Shown one piece after another: positions 15,237-23,837 of a DNA stretch of 46,012 nucleotides. Position numbers and translations under genes: made by a program. Position 1 is the stretch's first letter; every line of letters starts with the position of its first letter. Location of the stretch: contig JAESPD010000031.1 of assembly GCA_016756855.1 (NCBI GenBank), positions 1 to 46,012 on the forward strand, written 5' to 3'. Source of the DNA: a gamma proteobacterium endosymbiont of Lamellibrachia anaximandri. Lineage in GTDB: Bacteria > Pseudomonadota > Gammaproteobacteria > Chromatiales > Chromatiaceae. Under the pieces are notes generated by a model. It was not told the DNA's origin. It ran no database searches and saw nothing but the letters and a program-made list of their open reading frames with translations.

Positions 15237-18200
15237 GCTGGCGCCTTCTCATCCTGCGCGGTCTGGCAACCCTGATCAACACCATTCTGCTGGCCTCCAT
15301 CTGCCTCATCCTGGGACTGGGCTTGGTCGCACACAGCGAAGGCGGCACCCGTTGGCTGTTCGATCTGGCCAGGGATCTGGCGCCGGGTGAGTTGCAGACA
15401 GACAGTCTCAAGGGGCGTCTCACCGGCCCGCTCCACCTCACAGGACTCAGCTATCGTGATGGCGATCTGTTGCTGGAGATCAGCCATCTGAATCTGGACT
15501 GGCAGCCCGTCGCACTGTTGCAACGACGCCTGCAGATCCTCTCCCTGGAACTGAAACAGAGCCGTCTGACACTGCCACAAGCCGCTTCGGATGACACCCC
15601 AGCCGAGCCTTTTCCTGGCCTCGCCCTACCCTTTGAGCTGGTTTTGAAATCGGTGGAAGTGAGCGACTTCCACCTCATCCAACCCGCGGCCACTGAACCC
15701 GTCATCATTGAGCAGATCAGCCTGGCTGCCCAAGCTTCCGCTGAAACGCTGAAAATCAACCATCTGGAAGCCATTGCCCTTGGTGCTCATGTGGAGATCA
15801 GCGGAAATGTACGCCTGATCCCAACACTGCCTCTGGAATTGCAGTTGCAGTGGCGTTACCAGCTGCCTGAGGGTCCCGGACTGTCGGGGCAGGGCCGCAT
15901 CGCCGGCAACCTGACCGAACTCAAACTTGAGCAGACCCTGTCCTCCCCTCTGTCCACAACCCTGAATGCCACCCTGTATGAGCTGGAAACAGCGCCCCGC
16001 TGGGACGCCAGTCTGGTGCTGAATGGCACGGATATCGGCGCCTTCGTCGCCGATTTTCCCGCCAAAATCAGTGGACGGCTACACACGACCGGCAGCCCTG
16101 AGACGATCAAGGCTGACGGCAATCTGAAACTAATCGAGCGCTCCCTGGGCGAACTGAACACTGCGCTGGCCCTCACCTATGAGGCGGGCAGTCTGATTGC
16201 CGACCATCTGCAAATCACCACCCCCGCAGGCGCAAAGATTGAAGGCCACGGACACTACACTGTCGACGACGCTCAAGGCGTGTTCGATGCCGACCTCTCC
16301 TGGAGCGACCTGCGCTGGCCCCTGGCTGGAGAGACAATCCAGGTACGCAGCAGCCAGGGCCGATTGAAAATCGACGGTCAGCCAACGGACTACCACTACC
16401 AACTCAACCTGGACGCACTCATCCCGGATCAGCCGACACTCACGCTGGAGGCATCCGGCAATGGCAATACCGATGGTCTGGGCTTTGAGTCGCTGCACAT
16501 CCTCCTGCCCGAAGGAGAGATTGACGCTTCCGGCCGGGCCGACTGGACACTACAGCCAGCCTGGGATCTAAATCTTACAGGTGCCGGTATCAATCCCGGA
16601 CTGTTCCATCCCGACTTTCCCGGCAAGCTGGCGCTGGATCTAACCAGCCGAGGCCAGCTGTTGGAGGACGGCCCCCAGATTGAAATAAAACTGGCACGGC
16701 TGGATGGTGAGCTGCGTGGCTATCCGATCAAAGCCAAAGGCGACCTGAAACTCGCCGCTAAGACGTTACAAATAGACAGTCTGGCGCTGACCTCCGGCAG
16801 CAGCGTGGCCCACATCGATGGTACGGCCGGTGACGTACTGAACCTGGAGTGGAGTCTGCAGGCCGATGACCTGGTCAGTCTGTGGCCCGGCCTGAGCGGT
16901 TCCCTCAAGAGCGAAGGCCGCCTGAGCGGCAACCGGGAAACGCCGCAAATTCACGCCGACATCAGCGGCAAGGCTATCAGTTTCGAGGCGCATGAGGTGG
17001 CTGAACTTCAGGTACAGGCAGCGCTGGATCTGAGTCGCGACCAGCAAGTGGAGCTGGATCTGGTGGCCCAGGGCCTGAAGTCAGGCGCCCTGCAGTGGCA
17101 ACAATTGTCACTGAGTGCCAAAGGTGCACGCACCGCACACCACATCGAGCTGAATTTGGTCAGCCAACAGACACCGGCAGCACAACTGGTCATTGATGCC
17201 GGACTGGATGAGCACAACAGTTGGAACGGACATCTGCAGACACTGGCACTCACCCTGCCTGAAGTCGGCCGCTGGGATCTGGAGCACCCCGCCGCTTTTA
17301 CTCTGGCAACCAAAACCCAGCAGGTAAAAGATTTGTGTCTGGCTGCCGGCGAGGGACGCCTGTGCGCTGATTTCGACGGAAAATCGGATCATGGCTGGAA
17401 GGCAAAACTGAACGCCCCGGCCTTTTCCCTTGCCTTCTTTCAGCAGTGGCTGCCTGCGGATCTGGCACTCACGGGCCGCAGCGATCTGGCAGCAGACTTT
17501 CACACAGATCCCGAGGGGGCAATCCTCGGCCATGCCGATATCAAGCTGCCCAGGGGAGCGCTGGTTTTCGAACTGAATGGTGAACCCCGCCAAGTGGATT
17601 TCTCCGGTGGCCATCTACAGGGGAAGCTGGACGCCAAGGGAGCCCATGCTGAAATCACTATACCTCTGGCCGATCTGGGAGAGATCGAAGGAAAAATCCA
17701 TATGCCGGGGCTGAACGCTGTAAATTTGGATCCGGACAAACAACCCCTGGCGGGTTACTTGAAGGCACGCATCAACGATCTGGGTCTGGCCTCAGTAGTG
17801 GCACCGCAGTTACAGAACGTGGCGGGTTTCATCGATGTGGATTTCACCCTCTCCGGCCTTTTGGGTAAACCCGAAATTGAGGGCAAGGCGGAGCTGAAGG
17901 AGGGTGCCCTCGACATCCCTGAACTGGGACTGGAGCTGCGCGATCTTGGCCTGAACATAAATGCCCCTACGTTGGACCGGCTGGTGTTGCAGGGTGAAGT
18001 CAGTTCCGGCGGCGGCACCCTGACGCTGGAGGGCGAAACCCGTATCGAACCGACCGAGGGTTATCCCACCCGCCTCAAGATACAGGGAAAGGATTGGGTC
18101 GCGGTGAACATCCCGGAAGCGGAGATGCATGTATCACCGGATCTGCTGATCCTGCACAGCAGTAAACGCTCTGAGCTGGACGGTGAGATTCACATCCCCT

Positions 18201-18994
18201 ACGGCCGTATCCGACCAAGGGAGCTGCCGGCCTCCACGGTTTCCAACACGCCGGATCTGGTGATTGTGGGTCGCGACGCGCCACAGCAGGAACAGAGCGA
18301 TCCGAACTTTCACTCAAAGCTGCGCATCATCTTCGGCGACAGGGTCAGTTTCGAGGGCTTTGGCCTGCGCGCTGATCTCACCGGCAACCTGCTGCTGATC
18401 GATGAGCCGGGCCGGCCGGTAATAGGCCGCGGCAGAGTGGGTGTGACGGACGGCACCTACCGCGCCTATGGACAGGATCTCAAAATAGAGCGCGGTTATG
18501 CCCTGTTTGCCGACAGTCCGGTGGACAATCCAGGCCTGGACGTTCAAGCGGTACGCGAAGCTGGCGAGGTAACCGCCGGCCTGCGGGTGAGCGGCACCCT
18601 GAAGACGCCCAAGCTTTCACTCTACTCCACCCCAACCATGACCCAGAGCGAAATCGTCTCCTATCTTCTTACCGGGCATCCACCGGGAGAATCCAGTGGC
18701 GATGTGAGCATAGTCGCGGCACTACAGGCTGCAGGTGTGGGCAGCCTCGCCACCGAAGCGGGCCGTCAGTTGGGACTGGAAGAGCTACGAATAGAAGCGG
18801 GGAACAGCCTCGCCGAGGCCTCCGTAGTGGCAGGCACCTATCTGTCACCACGTCTGTATGTGCAATACGTCAACGAACTCGCCACGCGTGAAACCAAGCT
18901 GCGGCTGCGCTACGACCTCACCGACAAACTGCAGATTCAGACCGAAACCGGCCGTTCTCAGGGAGTAGACCTGTTCTACACCATTGAGCGTTAA
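15233..18994 (+). CDS. tamB: Translocation and assembly module subunit TamB
   Basis: A 1,253-residue inner-membrane-anchored, periplasm-spanning protein of the AsmA-like/DUF490 family, partner of TamA. An N-terminal helix (about 7-35, LRGLATLINTILLASICLIL) is followed by a long region of repeating beta strands that forms a hydrophobic groove for lipids. The conserved C-terminal domain carries DLTGNLLLIDEPGRPVIGRG, MTQSEIVSYLLTGHP and RYDLTDKLQIQTETG. The length is close to that of E. coli TamB. The ATG overlaps the tamA stop as ATGA, so both are made from one transcript. The frame is open further upstream, but that part is the shadow of tamA. Confidence 0.94.
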   Translation: MSWRLLILRGLATLINTILLASICLILGLGLVAHSEGGTRWLFDLARDLAPGELQTDSLKGRLTGPLHLTGLSYRDGDLLLEISHLNLDWQPVALLQRRLQILSLELKQSRLTLPQAASDDTPAEPFPGLALPFELVLKSVEVSDFHLIQPAATEPVIIEQISLAAQASAETLKINHLEAIALGAHVEISGNVRLIPTLPLELQLQWRYQLPEGPGLSGQGRIAGNLTELKLEQTLSSPLSTTLNATLYELETAPRWDASLVLNGTDIGAFVADFPAKISGRLHTTGSPETIKADGNLKLIERSLGELNTALALTYEAGSLIADHLQITTPAGAKIEGHGHYTVDDAQGVFDADLSWSDLRWPLAGETIQVRSSQGRLKIDGQPTDYHYQLNLDALIPDQPTLTLEASGNGNTDGLGFESLHILLPEGEIDASGRADWTLQPAWDLNLTGAGINPGLFHPDFPGKLALDLTSRGQLLEDGPQIEIKLARLDGELRGYPIKAKGDLKLAAKTLQIDSLALTSGSSVAHIDGTAGDVLNLEWSLQADDLVSLWPGLSGSLKSEGRLSGNRETPQIHADISGKAISFEAHEVAELQVQAALDLSRDQQVELDLVAQGLKSGALQWQQLSLSAKGARTAHHIELNLVSQQTPAAQLVIDAGLDEHNSWNGHLQTLALTLPEVGRWDLEHPAAFTLATKTQQVKDLCLAAGEGRLCADFDGKSDHGWKAKLNAPAFSLAFFQQWLPADLALTGRSDLAADFHTDPEGAILGHADIKLPRGALVFELNGEPRQVDFSGGHLQGKLDAKGAHAEITIPLADLGEIEGKIHMPGLNAVNLDPDKQPLAGYLKARINDLGLASVVAPQLQNVAGFIDVDFTLSGLLGKPEIEGKAELKEGALDIPELGLELRDLGLNINAPTLDRLVLQGEVSSGGGTLTLEGETRIEPTEGYPTRLKIQGKDWVAVNIPEAEMHVSPDLLILHSSKRSELDGEIHIPYGRIRPRELPASTVSNTPDLVIVGRDAPQQEQSDPNFHSKLRIIFGDRVSFEGFGLRADLTGNLLLIDEPGRPVIGRGRVGVTDGTYRAYGQDLKIERGYALFADSPVDNPGLDVQAVREAGEVTAGLRVSGTLKTPKLSLYSTPTMTQSEIVSYLLTGHPPGESSGDVSIVAALQAAGVGSLATEAGRQLGLEELRIEAGNSLAEASVVAGTYLSPRLYVQYVNELATRETKLRLRYDLTDKLQIQTETGRSQGVDLFYTIER

Positions 18995-19013
18995 ATCAGG
19001 GCCGACATTTTTC

Positions 19014-19682
19014 CTATGTCGAGCTGGACTCTACCGGAAAACCCTCCAGGCGCCATTCCGGCAGACCACCATCCAGACGTCGGGCTTTAACGCCTCTCTC
19101 CCGCAGTTTCGAAACGGCGTCGAATGCCAGTACACAATGTGGTCCACGGCAGTAGGCTACGACCTCCTGGGAAGGATCAAGTGCATCCAGCTGCTTTTCC
19201 AATTCTGCCAGCGGAATATTGATCGCACCCGGCAGATGTCCCGCTGCATACTCTTCCGGCGGACGCACATCCAGCACAGTCACCAGACCATCCCTGACCC
19301 TCTCCAGCAATTGTGCCGCCGGCACAGGTTCCAGGCTGTCCTTGACCTTGAGATAGTCATAGACAAGACGATCCACGTCAGCCAGGTGGCGCTCCGCCAC
19401 TTCTCTTAGAGAGCCAAGCAGGGCCGAGACATCCATACCACTCAACCGATAGTAGACCTTGTGACCCGCCTTGCGGTTGATGACCAGTCCGGTCTGCCTG
19501 AGCTGCTGCAGATGTTGGGAGGTATTGGCCACAGTTAGACCTGAGACCTGGGCCAAGGCATCCACGCTACGCTCACCCTGGGCCAGAAACTCCAACAGTT
19601 CCAGCCGGTGGCCATTGCTCAGCGCCTTGGCGACACGGGCAAACTGACTGAAAAGATCGTGTTTAAAATTACCCGTTGACAT
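19014..19682 (-). CDS. ArsR-family repressor fused to a rhodanese domain
   Basis: A 222-residue transcription factor. The N-terminal part (about 12-95) is an ArsR winged helix with recognition helix VANTSQHLQQLRQTG. The C-terminal part (about 120-220) is a rhodanese domain with AYCRGPHC; C178 is the catalytic position and C183 a possible partner. Fusions of this type are thought to sense sulfane sulfur or thiol state, by analogy with BigR/SqrR repressors. The ATG at 19682 has GGAG about 8 nt upstream. A -10-like TATAGT (19696-19701) and the palindromic operator (19701-19734) lie just upstream, so autoregulation and control of the divergent operon are likely. Confidence 0.92.
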   Translation of the reverse strand: MSTGNFKHDLFSQFARVAKALSNGHRLELLEFLAQGERSVDALAQVSGLTVANTSQHLQQLRQTGLVINRKAGHKVYYRLSGMDVSALLGSLREVAERHLADVDRLVYDYLKVKDSLEPVPAAQLLERVRDGLVTVLDVRPPEEYAAGHLPGAINIPLAELEKQLDALDPSQEVVAYCRGPHCVLAFDAVSKLRERGVKARRLDGGLPEWRLEGFPVESSST

Positions 19683-19695
19683 AGTTACCGCTCCA

Positions 19696-19701
19696 ACTAT
19701 A
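19696..19701 (-). promoter_or_regulatory. Candidate -10 box of the ArsR-rhodanese gene
   Basis: TATAGT on the minus strand, 13 nt before the start codon. It directly abuts the operator, so a bound repressor would block the promoter. Confidence 0.45.
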
Positions 19702-19734
19702 CTTCAATTATTCAAGGGATCTATTGAATTAATG
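19701..19734. promoter_or_regulatory. Palindromic operator, copy 1 (ArsR-rhodanese)
   Basis: The 34-bp block starts ACTTCAATTATTCAAGGGAT and continues CTATTGAATTAATG. At its core, ATTCAA (19710-19715) faces ATTGAAT (19723-19729). A copy with only two mismatches lies at 26711-26744, the same distance (18 bp) from the start of a relic of the same repressor gene. Such conservation in otherwise diverged spacer DNA points to a binding site. Confidence 0.75.
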
Positions 19735-19753
19735 ATAATTAAAAAAGTATAGC
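19724..19753 (+). promoter_or_regulatory. Candidate promoter of the hydroxylase/TVP38 operon
   Basis: TTGAAT (19724-19729, inside the operator) and TATAGC (19748-19753) are 18 bp apart and end 27 nt before the start codon of the plus-strand gene. The -35 lies within the right operator half, which would allow repression. Confidence 0.4.
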
Positions 19754-19780
19754 AGACAAGAGAGTGGAGGATAGTGAATC

Positions 19781-20644
19781 ATGAACTGGCACGACTGGAT
19801 TCTGGGCAATGAGTTGCCCATTCGTCTGAGTTTTTTCTTCGGCATCTTTGCCGTTATGGCAGGGTGGGAAATCCTCTCACCCGCCCGCACCCTCACCGTC
19901 CCCAAGGGTATCCGCTGGGCCAATAATCTGGGACTGGTGTTTCTCAACAGCATTGTGCTGCGACTGCTTTTTCCTGCGGCTGCGGTGGGTGTTGCCGCCC
20001 TTGCCGAGCAGCAAGGTTGGGGGCTGCTCCACTTCTCCGACATCCCCTTCATATTATCGGTCGTTATTGCAGTGATAGCGATGGATTTTGTCATCTACCT
20101 GCAGCATGTGATGGTCCACGCGATACCTGTTCTTTGGCGCCTGCACCGGGTCCATCACGCCGACCTGGACTACGATGTCACCACCGGCGCCCGCTTCCAT
20201 ACCCTGGAGATCATCCTCTCCATGCTGATCAAGTTCGCCACCATTCTGCTGCTGGGTCCACCCGTCGTGGCTGTGGTGATCTTCGAGGTGGTGTTGAATG
20301 CCACTGCCATGTTCAACCACAGCAATATCCGCCTGCCGAAAAGTCTGGACCGGGTGGTGCGCTGGTTCCTGGTCACGCCTGATATGCATCGGGTACACCA
20401 TTCGGTGGAGGACGACGAGGCAAACAGCAACTTCGGTTTCAGCCTGCCCTGGTGGGATCGTCTGTTTGGTACCTATCGGGATCAACCCAGAGGCGGTCAT
20501 GAAGGCGTGACCATAGGCATCCACAAATACCGCAATCCGAAACAGGTCAACCAGTTGCCCGGTATGCTGGCACTGCCCTTTGTCGGAAAGATCAGTGGTT
20601 ACGCCATCAATCGCCGCGAATGGAGCAACAGCGATGAGAAGTAG
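19781..20644 (+). CDS. Sterol desaturase/fatty acid hydroxylase family protein
   Basis: A 287-residue integral membrane di-iron oxygenase of the fatty acid hydroxylase superfamily, which hydroxylates or desaturates lipids. The histidine boxes are present: H109-xxx-H113, H122-xx-H125-H126 (HRVHHAD), FNHSN, and a final HRVHHS. Hydrophobic segments at about 15-32, 48-75 and 90-108, and one near 150-180, fit four membrane passes. The lipid substrate cannot be told from the sequence. The start ATG has GGAGG 10 nt upstream. The gene is divergent from the ArsR-rhodanese repressor and overlaps the next gene by 11 bp, so it is the first gene of an operon. Confidence 0.9.
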   Translation: MNWHDWILGNELPIRLSFFFGIFAVMAGWEILSPARTLTVPKGIRWANNLGLVFLNSIVLRLLFPAAAVGVAALAEQQGWGLLHFSDIPFILSVVIAVIAMDFVIYLQHVMVHAIPVLWRLHRVHHADLDYDVTTGARFHTLEIILSMLIKFATILLLGPPVVAVVIFEVVLNATAMFNHSNIRLPKSLDRVVRWFLVTPDMHRVHHSVEDDEANSNFGFSLPWWDRLFGTYRDQPRGGHEGVTIGIHKYRNPKQVNQLPGMLALPFVGKISGYAINRREWSNSDEK

Positions 20645-21623
20645 AGCGCTCCGCTGGCTGTTGTTTGCCTTGTTAGTAACAGGCATTGCTTTGGCCATTC
20701 TCTACCGGGATCATCTGGATGCAGCGACCCTGCAGCAGTGGATCGAACAAGCCGGCACCGCCGCGCCACTGCTGTTCATGCTCATCTATGCCATCGGCAC
20801 GGTGTTCTTTCTTCCAGGATCGGTGATGACCCTGGCGGGTGGCGCCCTGTTCGGTCCGGTACTCGGCACCCTCTACAATCTCACCGGCGCGACTATCGGC
20901 GCGGTGCTGGCTTTTCTCATCGCCCGATTCTTTACTTCCAACTGGGTGGAACAGAAGACCGGCGGCCGACTCAAACAGCTGAAAGAGGGTGTGGAAAACG
21001 AGGGTTGGCGTTTCGTCGCCTTCGTGCGACTGGTGCCGCTCTTCCCCTTCAATCTGCTCAACTATGCATTGGGCCTGACCCGTATCCGGCTAGTCCACTA
21101 CCTGATCGCCACCTATCTGTGCATGTTACCGGGCGCTCTTGCCTACACCTACCTGGGGTACGCCGGACGTGAAGCAGTGGCGGGTGGTGAAGGGCTGATT
21201 CAGAAGGCGATGCTGGCGCTGGCGCTGCTGGCGGTAGTGGCCTTCCTGCCCCGAATCATCAGCCGCTTCAGGCAGGGCCCCACCTTGAACATCGGCGAGT
21301 TGAATGAACGGTTGAACAAAAACGACGAACTGCTTCTGCTGGATGTGCGTAGCGCCAATGACTATCAGGGTGAACTGGGGCACATCGCGGGCTCCCGGAA
21401 CATCCCCCTGGAAGCGCTCGAGTCCCGTCTACCCGAACTTTCTCCCGATCTGAAAACAACAATCGCCTTGGTCTGCACCACAGATCGTCGATCCAAAAAG
21501 GCCGCTCGGATACTGGGCAATCGGGGTTTTGCCAACGTGCAAGTGGTGCTTGGCGGCATGACGCAGTGGAACCAGGAAGGGCGCCGGGTAAACCAGGTAG
21601 AGCCACAGCTTGTAGATGAGTAG
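20634..21623 (+). CDS. TVP38/TMEM64 (DedA-like) membrane protein fused to rhodanese
   Basis: A 329-residue protein. The first two thirds form a TVP38/TMEM64 (VTT/DedA superfamily) domain: FFLPGSVMTLAGGALFG, GATIGAVLAFLIAR and FVRLVPLFPFNLLNYALGLT. Such proteins are linked to lipid scrambling or transport. The C-terminal cytoplasmic part (about 218-320) is a rhodanese domain with catalytic C281 (LVCTTDRRSKKAA). The ATG at 20634 lies inside the end of the hydroxylase gene and has GGAG 8 nt upstream; the open frame before it is not needed. The rhodanese fusion ties the protein to sulfur chemistry, as does the divergent repressor, which carries the same domain type. Confidence 0.9.
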   Translation: MRSRALRWLLFALLVTGIALAILYRDHLDAATLQQWIEQAGTAAPLLFMLIYAIGTVFFLPGSVMTLAGGALFGPVLGTLYNLTGATIGAVLAFLIARFFTSNWVEQKTGGRLKQLKEGVENEGWRFVAFVRLVPLFPFNLLNYALGLTRIRLVHYLIATYLCMLPGALAYTYLGYAGREAVAGGEGLIQKAMLALALLAVVAFLPRIISRFRQGPTLNIGELNERLNKNDELLLLDVRSANDYQGELGHIAGSRNIPLEALESRLPELSPDLKTTIALVCTTDRRSKKAARILGNRGFANVQVVLGGMTQWNQEGRRVNQVEPQLVDE

Positions 21624-21626
21624 ATC

Positions 21627-21971
21627 ATGAATATCCTGATCATCTTGAATGATCCACCCTATGGCACGGAACGCAGCTATAACGGTCTGCGCCTGGCCAA
21701 GGCACTCAGCAAAACAGATACGAATGTCACGGCATTTCTGATGGCCGACGCGGTGGTCTGTGCAAAACGCGGGCAGAAGGTGCCTCAGGGATTCTACAAC
21801 ATCGAACTGATGCTCAAATCCGTCACACGTAAAGGTGAGGTACTGCTCTGTGGCACCTGTATGGATGCCCGCGGCTTTACGGACGATGAAATTGTGCAAG
21901 ACGCCCAGCGCAGCACCATGGCTGAACTGGCGGAACGCACCCTGTCAGCGGACAAGGTGTTGGTGTTTTGA
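21627..21971 (+). CDS. DsrE/DsrF-like sulfur-carrier-type protein
   Basis: A 114-residue DsrE-fold protein (MNILIILNDPPYGTERSYNG at the start is characteristic). Members handle or relay persulfide sulfur or are of unknown function. Cysteines occur at C45 and in CGTC (C75, C78), at the position where DsrE-like proteins often carry a functional Cys. The gene begins 3 nt after the stop of the TVP38-rhodanese gene, so it belongs to that operon, in line with a sulfur-related role. Confidence 0.88.
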   Translation: MNILIILNDPPYGTERSYNGLRLAKALSKTDTNVTAFLMADAVVCAKRGQKVPQGFYNIELMLKSVTRKGEVLLCGTCMDARGFTDDEIVQDAQRSTMAELAERTLSADKVLVF

Positions 21972-22029
21972 CCTCGTTTGGCTGCATCACCCACTTAGAT
22001 TTCCCATGCGCATAGGCACAGGAGGTCAA

Positions 22030-22146
22030 TCCTGGATCTTTGGAGAGATTGCATTGGTCTCCCGTCTGACAAGGATCGCCGATGTCGTAGCACGGGAGGA
22101 CTCCAGGGTTCCGGCAATCAATTGGGACGATATTGACCATATCGCC
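22030..22146 (+). pseudogene. Fragment of a cyclic-nucleotide-binding domain
   Basis: In one frame this segment encodes IFGEIALVSRLTRIADVV followed by EDS and WDDIDHIA. Over 37 residues it matches 22 of those in the CNB domain at the end of the RND exporter gene (26341-26451). Both the start and the end of the domain are missing, and no ribosome binding site or start serves this frame. It is a relic of a paralogous CNB domain, stranded between the DsrE-like gene and the next small gene. Confidence 0.75.
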
Positions 22147-22165
22147 ACAACGAGGAGTAACTCTC

Positions 22166-22486
22166 ATGTCCATGATCACCATCCTGTCCAAACAACCACC
22201 GGGCGGCCGATGCACTTTATATATCCGCTATGCGGAGGCCATCAGCCAGCATCTTGGAACCGATTCCCAAGTGAAATATTGTGAGTCGGAGGGTGAGGAT
22301 GGAAACAAACCACCGGCACTGCTGATCGGTGAGAACCTTATCGAACCTTCCGATGGCGTGATCGTATCTCCCGTGGATCTGGTCAACGGCCTACGCAATA
22401 GAGTTACAGAGAACAAACTGGAAGAGCTGAAACAGCTTCTCGATACCGTTCAAGAACAATTGATGGAAGAGTGGGCCAATGAGTGA
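22166..22486 (+). CDS. Small protein of unknown function, possibly thioredoxin-like
   Basis: A 106-residue cytosolic protein starting MSMITILSKQPPGGRCTLY. GGAG lies about 9 nt before the chosen ATG at 22166. There are Cys residues in GGRC and KYCES, a predicted beta-alpha-beta start, then PALLIGENLIEPSDGVIVSP and an acidic helical C-terminus. The pattern (a strand, a Cys near the first helix, then a short PP before a strand) recalls thioredoxin-fold proteins, but I do not recognise a family. Its position between a DsrE-like gene and the cyclase/RND pair may mean a related role. Confidence 0.65.
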   Translation: MSMITILSKQPPGGRCTLYIRYAEAISQHLGTDSQVKYCESEGEDGNKPPALLIGENLIEPSDGVIVSPVDLVNGLRNRVTENKLEELKQLLDTVQEQLMEEWANE

Positions 22487-22574
22487 AAAAAATACACCCT
22501 CTATAATATCGTTATAGTAGCCGGGACACCGGCTTCATTCAGGAACTTGCGGTCCAGGAAGGGGCCAGATTGAT

Positions 22575-23837
22575 ATGACGCCTCCCCACGCACATCTGGA
22601 TCAATTGGTGGCAGTGATTCGACGCATCGGCACCGAAGCGGCCGATAGCGAAGACGCCCGTCTGCAAAAGACGTTGCTGATCGGCGCCAGCCTGATGTTG
22701 ATCATGGCGGGCCTGCTGTGGGGTGGTATCTACATTGCGTTCGACGAACCATTGGCTGGCGCGGTGCCTATATCCTATGCGGTGGTTTCAGCCTTGAGCA
22801 TCGTCTTATTCGGCCTGACACATCGTTACCAGTTGTTCCGATTCAGTCAATTGCTGCTCATTCTGATTCTCCCGTTTCTATTGCATCTGGCCTTGGGCGG
22901 ATTCGTCAATTCAAGTGGCGCGATACTGTGGTCCCTGATATGTCCGTTTGGTGCGCTACTGATCGGACAGCGCCACCACGCCCCCAGGTGGTTTCTGGCC
23001 TTCTTGGGCCTGGTGATCATCAGTGGCATGATCCAGCCGGACGCGCACCCCACCAACAATCTGCCACCCTGGCTGGTGATCATCTTTTTTATCGCCAATA
23101 TCGGTACGGTTTCGGCCGTCGCGTTCATTTTGCTCCACTATTTCATAGGCCAGGAGAGCCGCTTCCTCGAACTGCTTCGCCTCGAACAGGAAAAGTCAGA
23201 AAACCTGTTGAAAAACGTTCTACCCAAAGAGATCGCAGCAATCCTGAAAGACAATAACGAGACCATTGCCGAGCACTACGACTCGGTCAGTATCCTGTTC
23301 GCTGACATCGTAGGTTTCACGACCCTCTCCAATGAGATGTCACCAACCGGGATGGTCGATCTGCTCAACGAGGTATTTTCCCGATTCGACTCGCTGGTCT
23401 CAAAGTACAATCTGGAGAAGATCCGTACCATCGGAGACAACTACATGGTCGTCTCCGGTGCACCGCGCCCACGCCCAGATCACGCCTTGGCACTGGCGCG
23501 CTTGGCGTTGGAGATGCGTACCTACATCGAGGAATACCGGCATAACGGCAGACGATTGAGCTTTCGCATCGGCATCAGCTCCGGTCCGGTGATCGGTGGT
23601 GTGATCGGTCGCCAGAAATTCCACTACGATGTCTGGGGCGACGCAGTCAATATGGCCAGCCGCATGGAATCCCATGGCGTCCCCGGAAAGATCCAGATCA
23701 CCCAAGAGACCTACAAACTACTTAAGGATGCATGCATTTGTCTACCCAGGGGAAAAGTATCGGTAAAGGGCAAAGGTGAGATGGAGACCTGGTTCCTGGA
23801 AGGCTTCAAAGCTGATCATGAAGCTGGTCATGAATAG
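22575..23837 (+). CDS. Membrane adenylate cyclase paired with RND-CNB exporter
   Basis: A 420-residue class III cyclase. Residues 1-195 hold about six hydrophobic helices (from about 33 to 190) forming a membrane sensor; a short coiled linker (about 195-225, EQEKSENLLKNVLPKEIAAIL) joins it to the catalytic domain (about 232-400). Active-site residues are complete: D244 and D288 for metal, K282 (EKIRTIGDNYM) and D352 (YDVWGDAVNMASR) for adenine, N359 and R363. K plus D predicts ATP as substrate. The gene's last 20 bp overlap the start of the exporter gene, which carries a cyclic-nucleotide-binding domain, so the two are very probably a functional pair. Confidence 0.92.
   Translation: MTPPHAHLDQLVAVIRRIGTEAADSEDARLQKTLLIGASLMLIMAGLLWGGIYIAFDEPLAGAVPISYAVVSALSIVLFGLTHRYQLFRFSQLLLILILPFLLHLALGGFVNSSGAILWSLICPFGALLIGQRHHAPRWFLAFLGLVIISGMIQPDAHPTNNLPPWLVIIFFIANIGTVSAVAFILLHYFIGQESRFLELLRLEQEKSENLLKNVLPKEIAAILKDNNETIAEHYDSVSILFADIVGFTTLSNEMSPTGMVDLLNEVFSRFDSLVSKYNLEKIRTIGDNYMVVSGAPRPRPDHALALARLALEMRTYIEEYRHNGRRLSFRIGISSGPVIGGVIGRQKFHYDVWGDAVNMASRMESHGVPGKIQITQETYKLLKDACICLPRGKVSVKGKGEMETWFLEGFKADHEAGHE

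Noticed and set aside
22502-22507. TATAAT upstream of the second cyclase gene as its promoter
   Set aside because: No -35 hexamer at a usable distance. The surrounding CTATAA-TATCG-TTATAG inverted repeat may be chance in an AT-rich gap.
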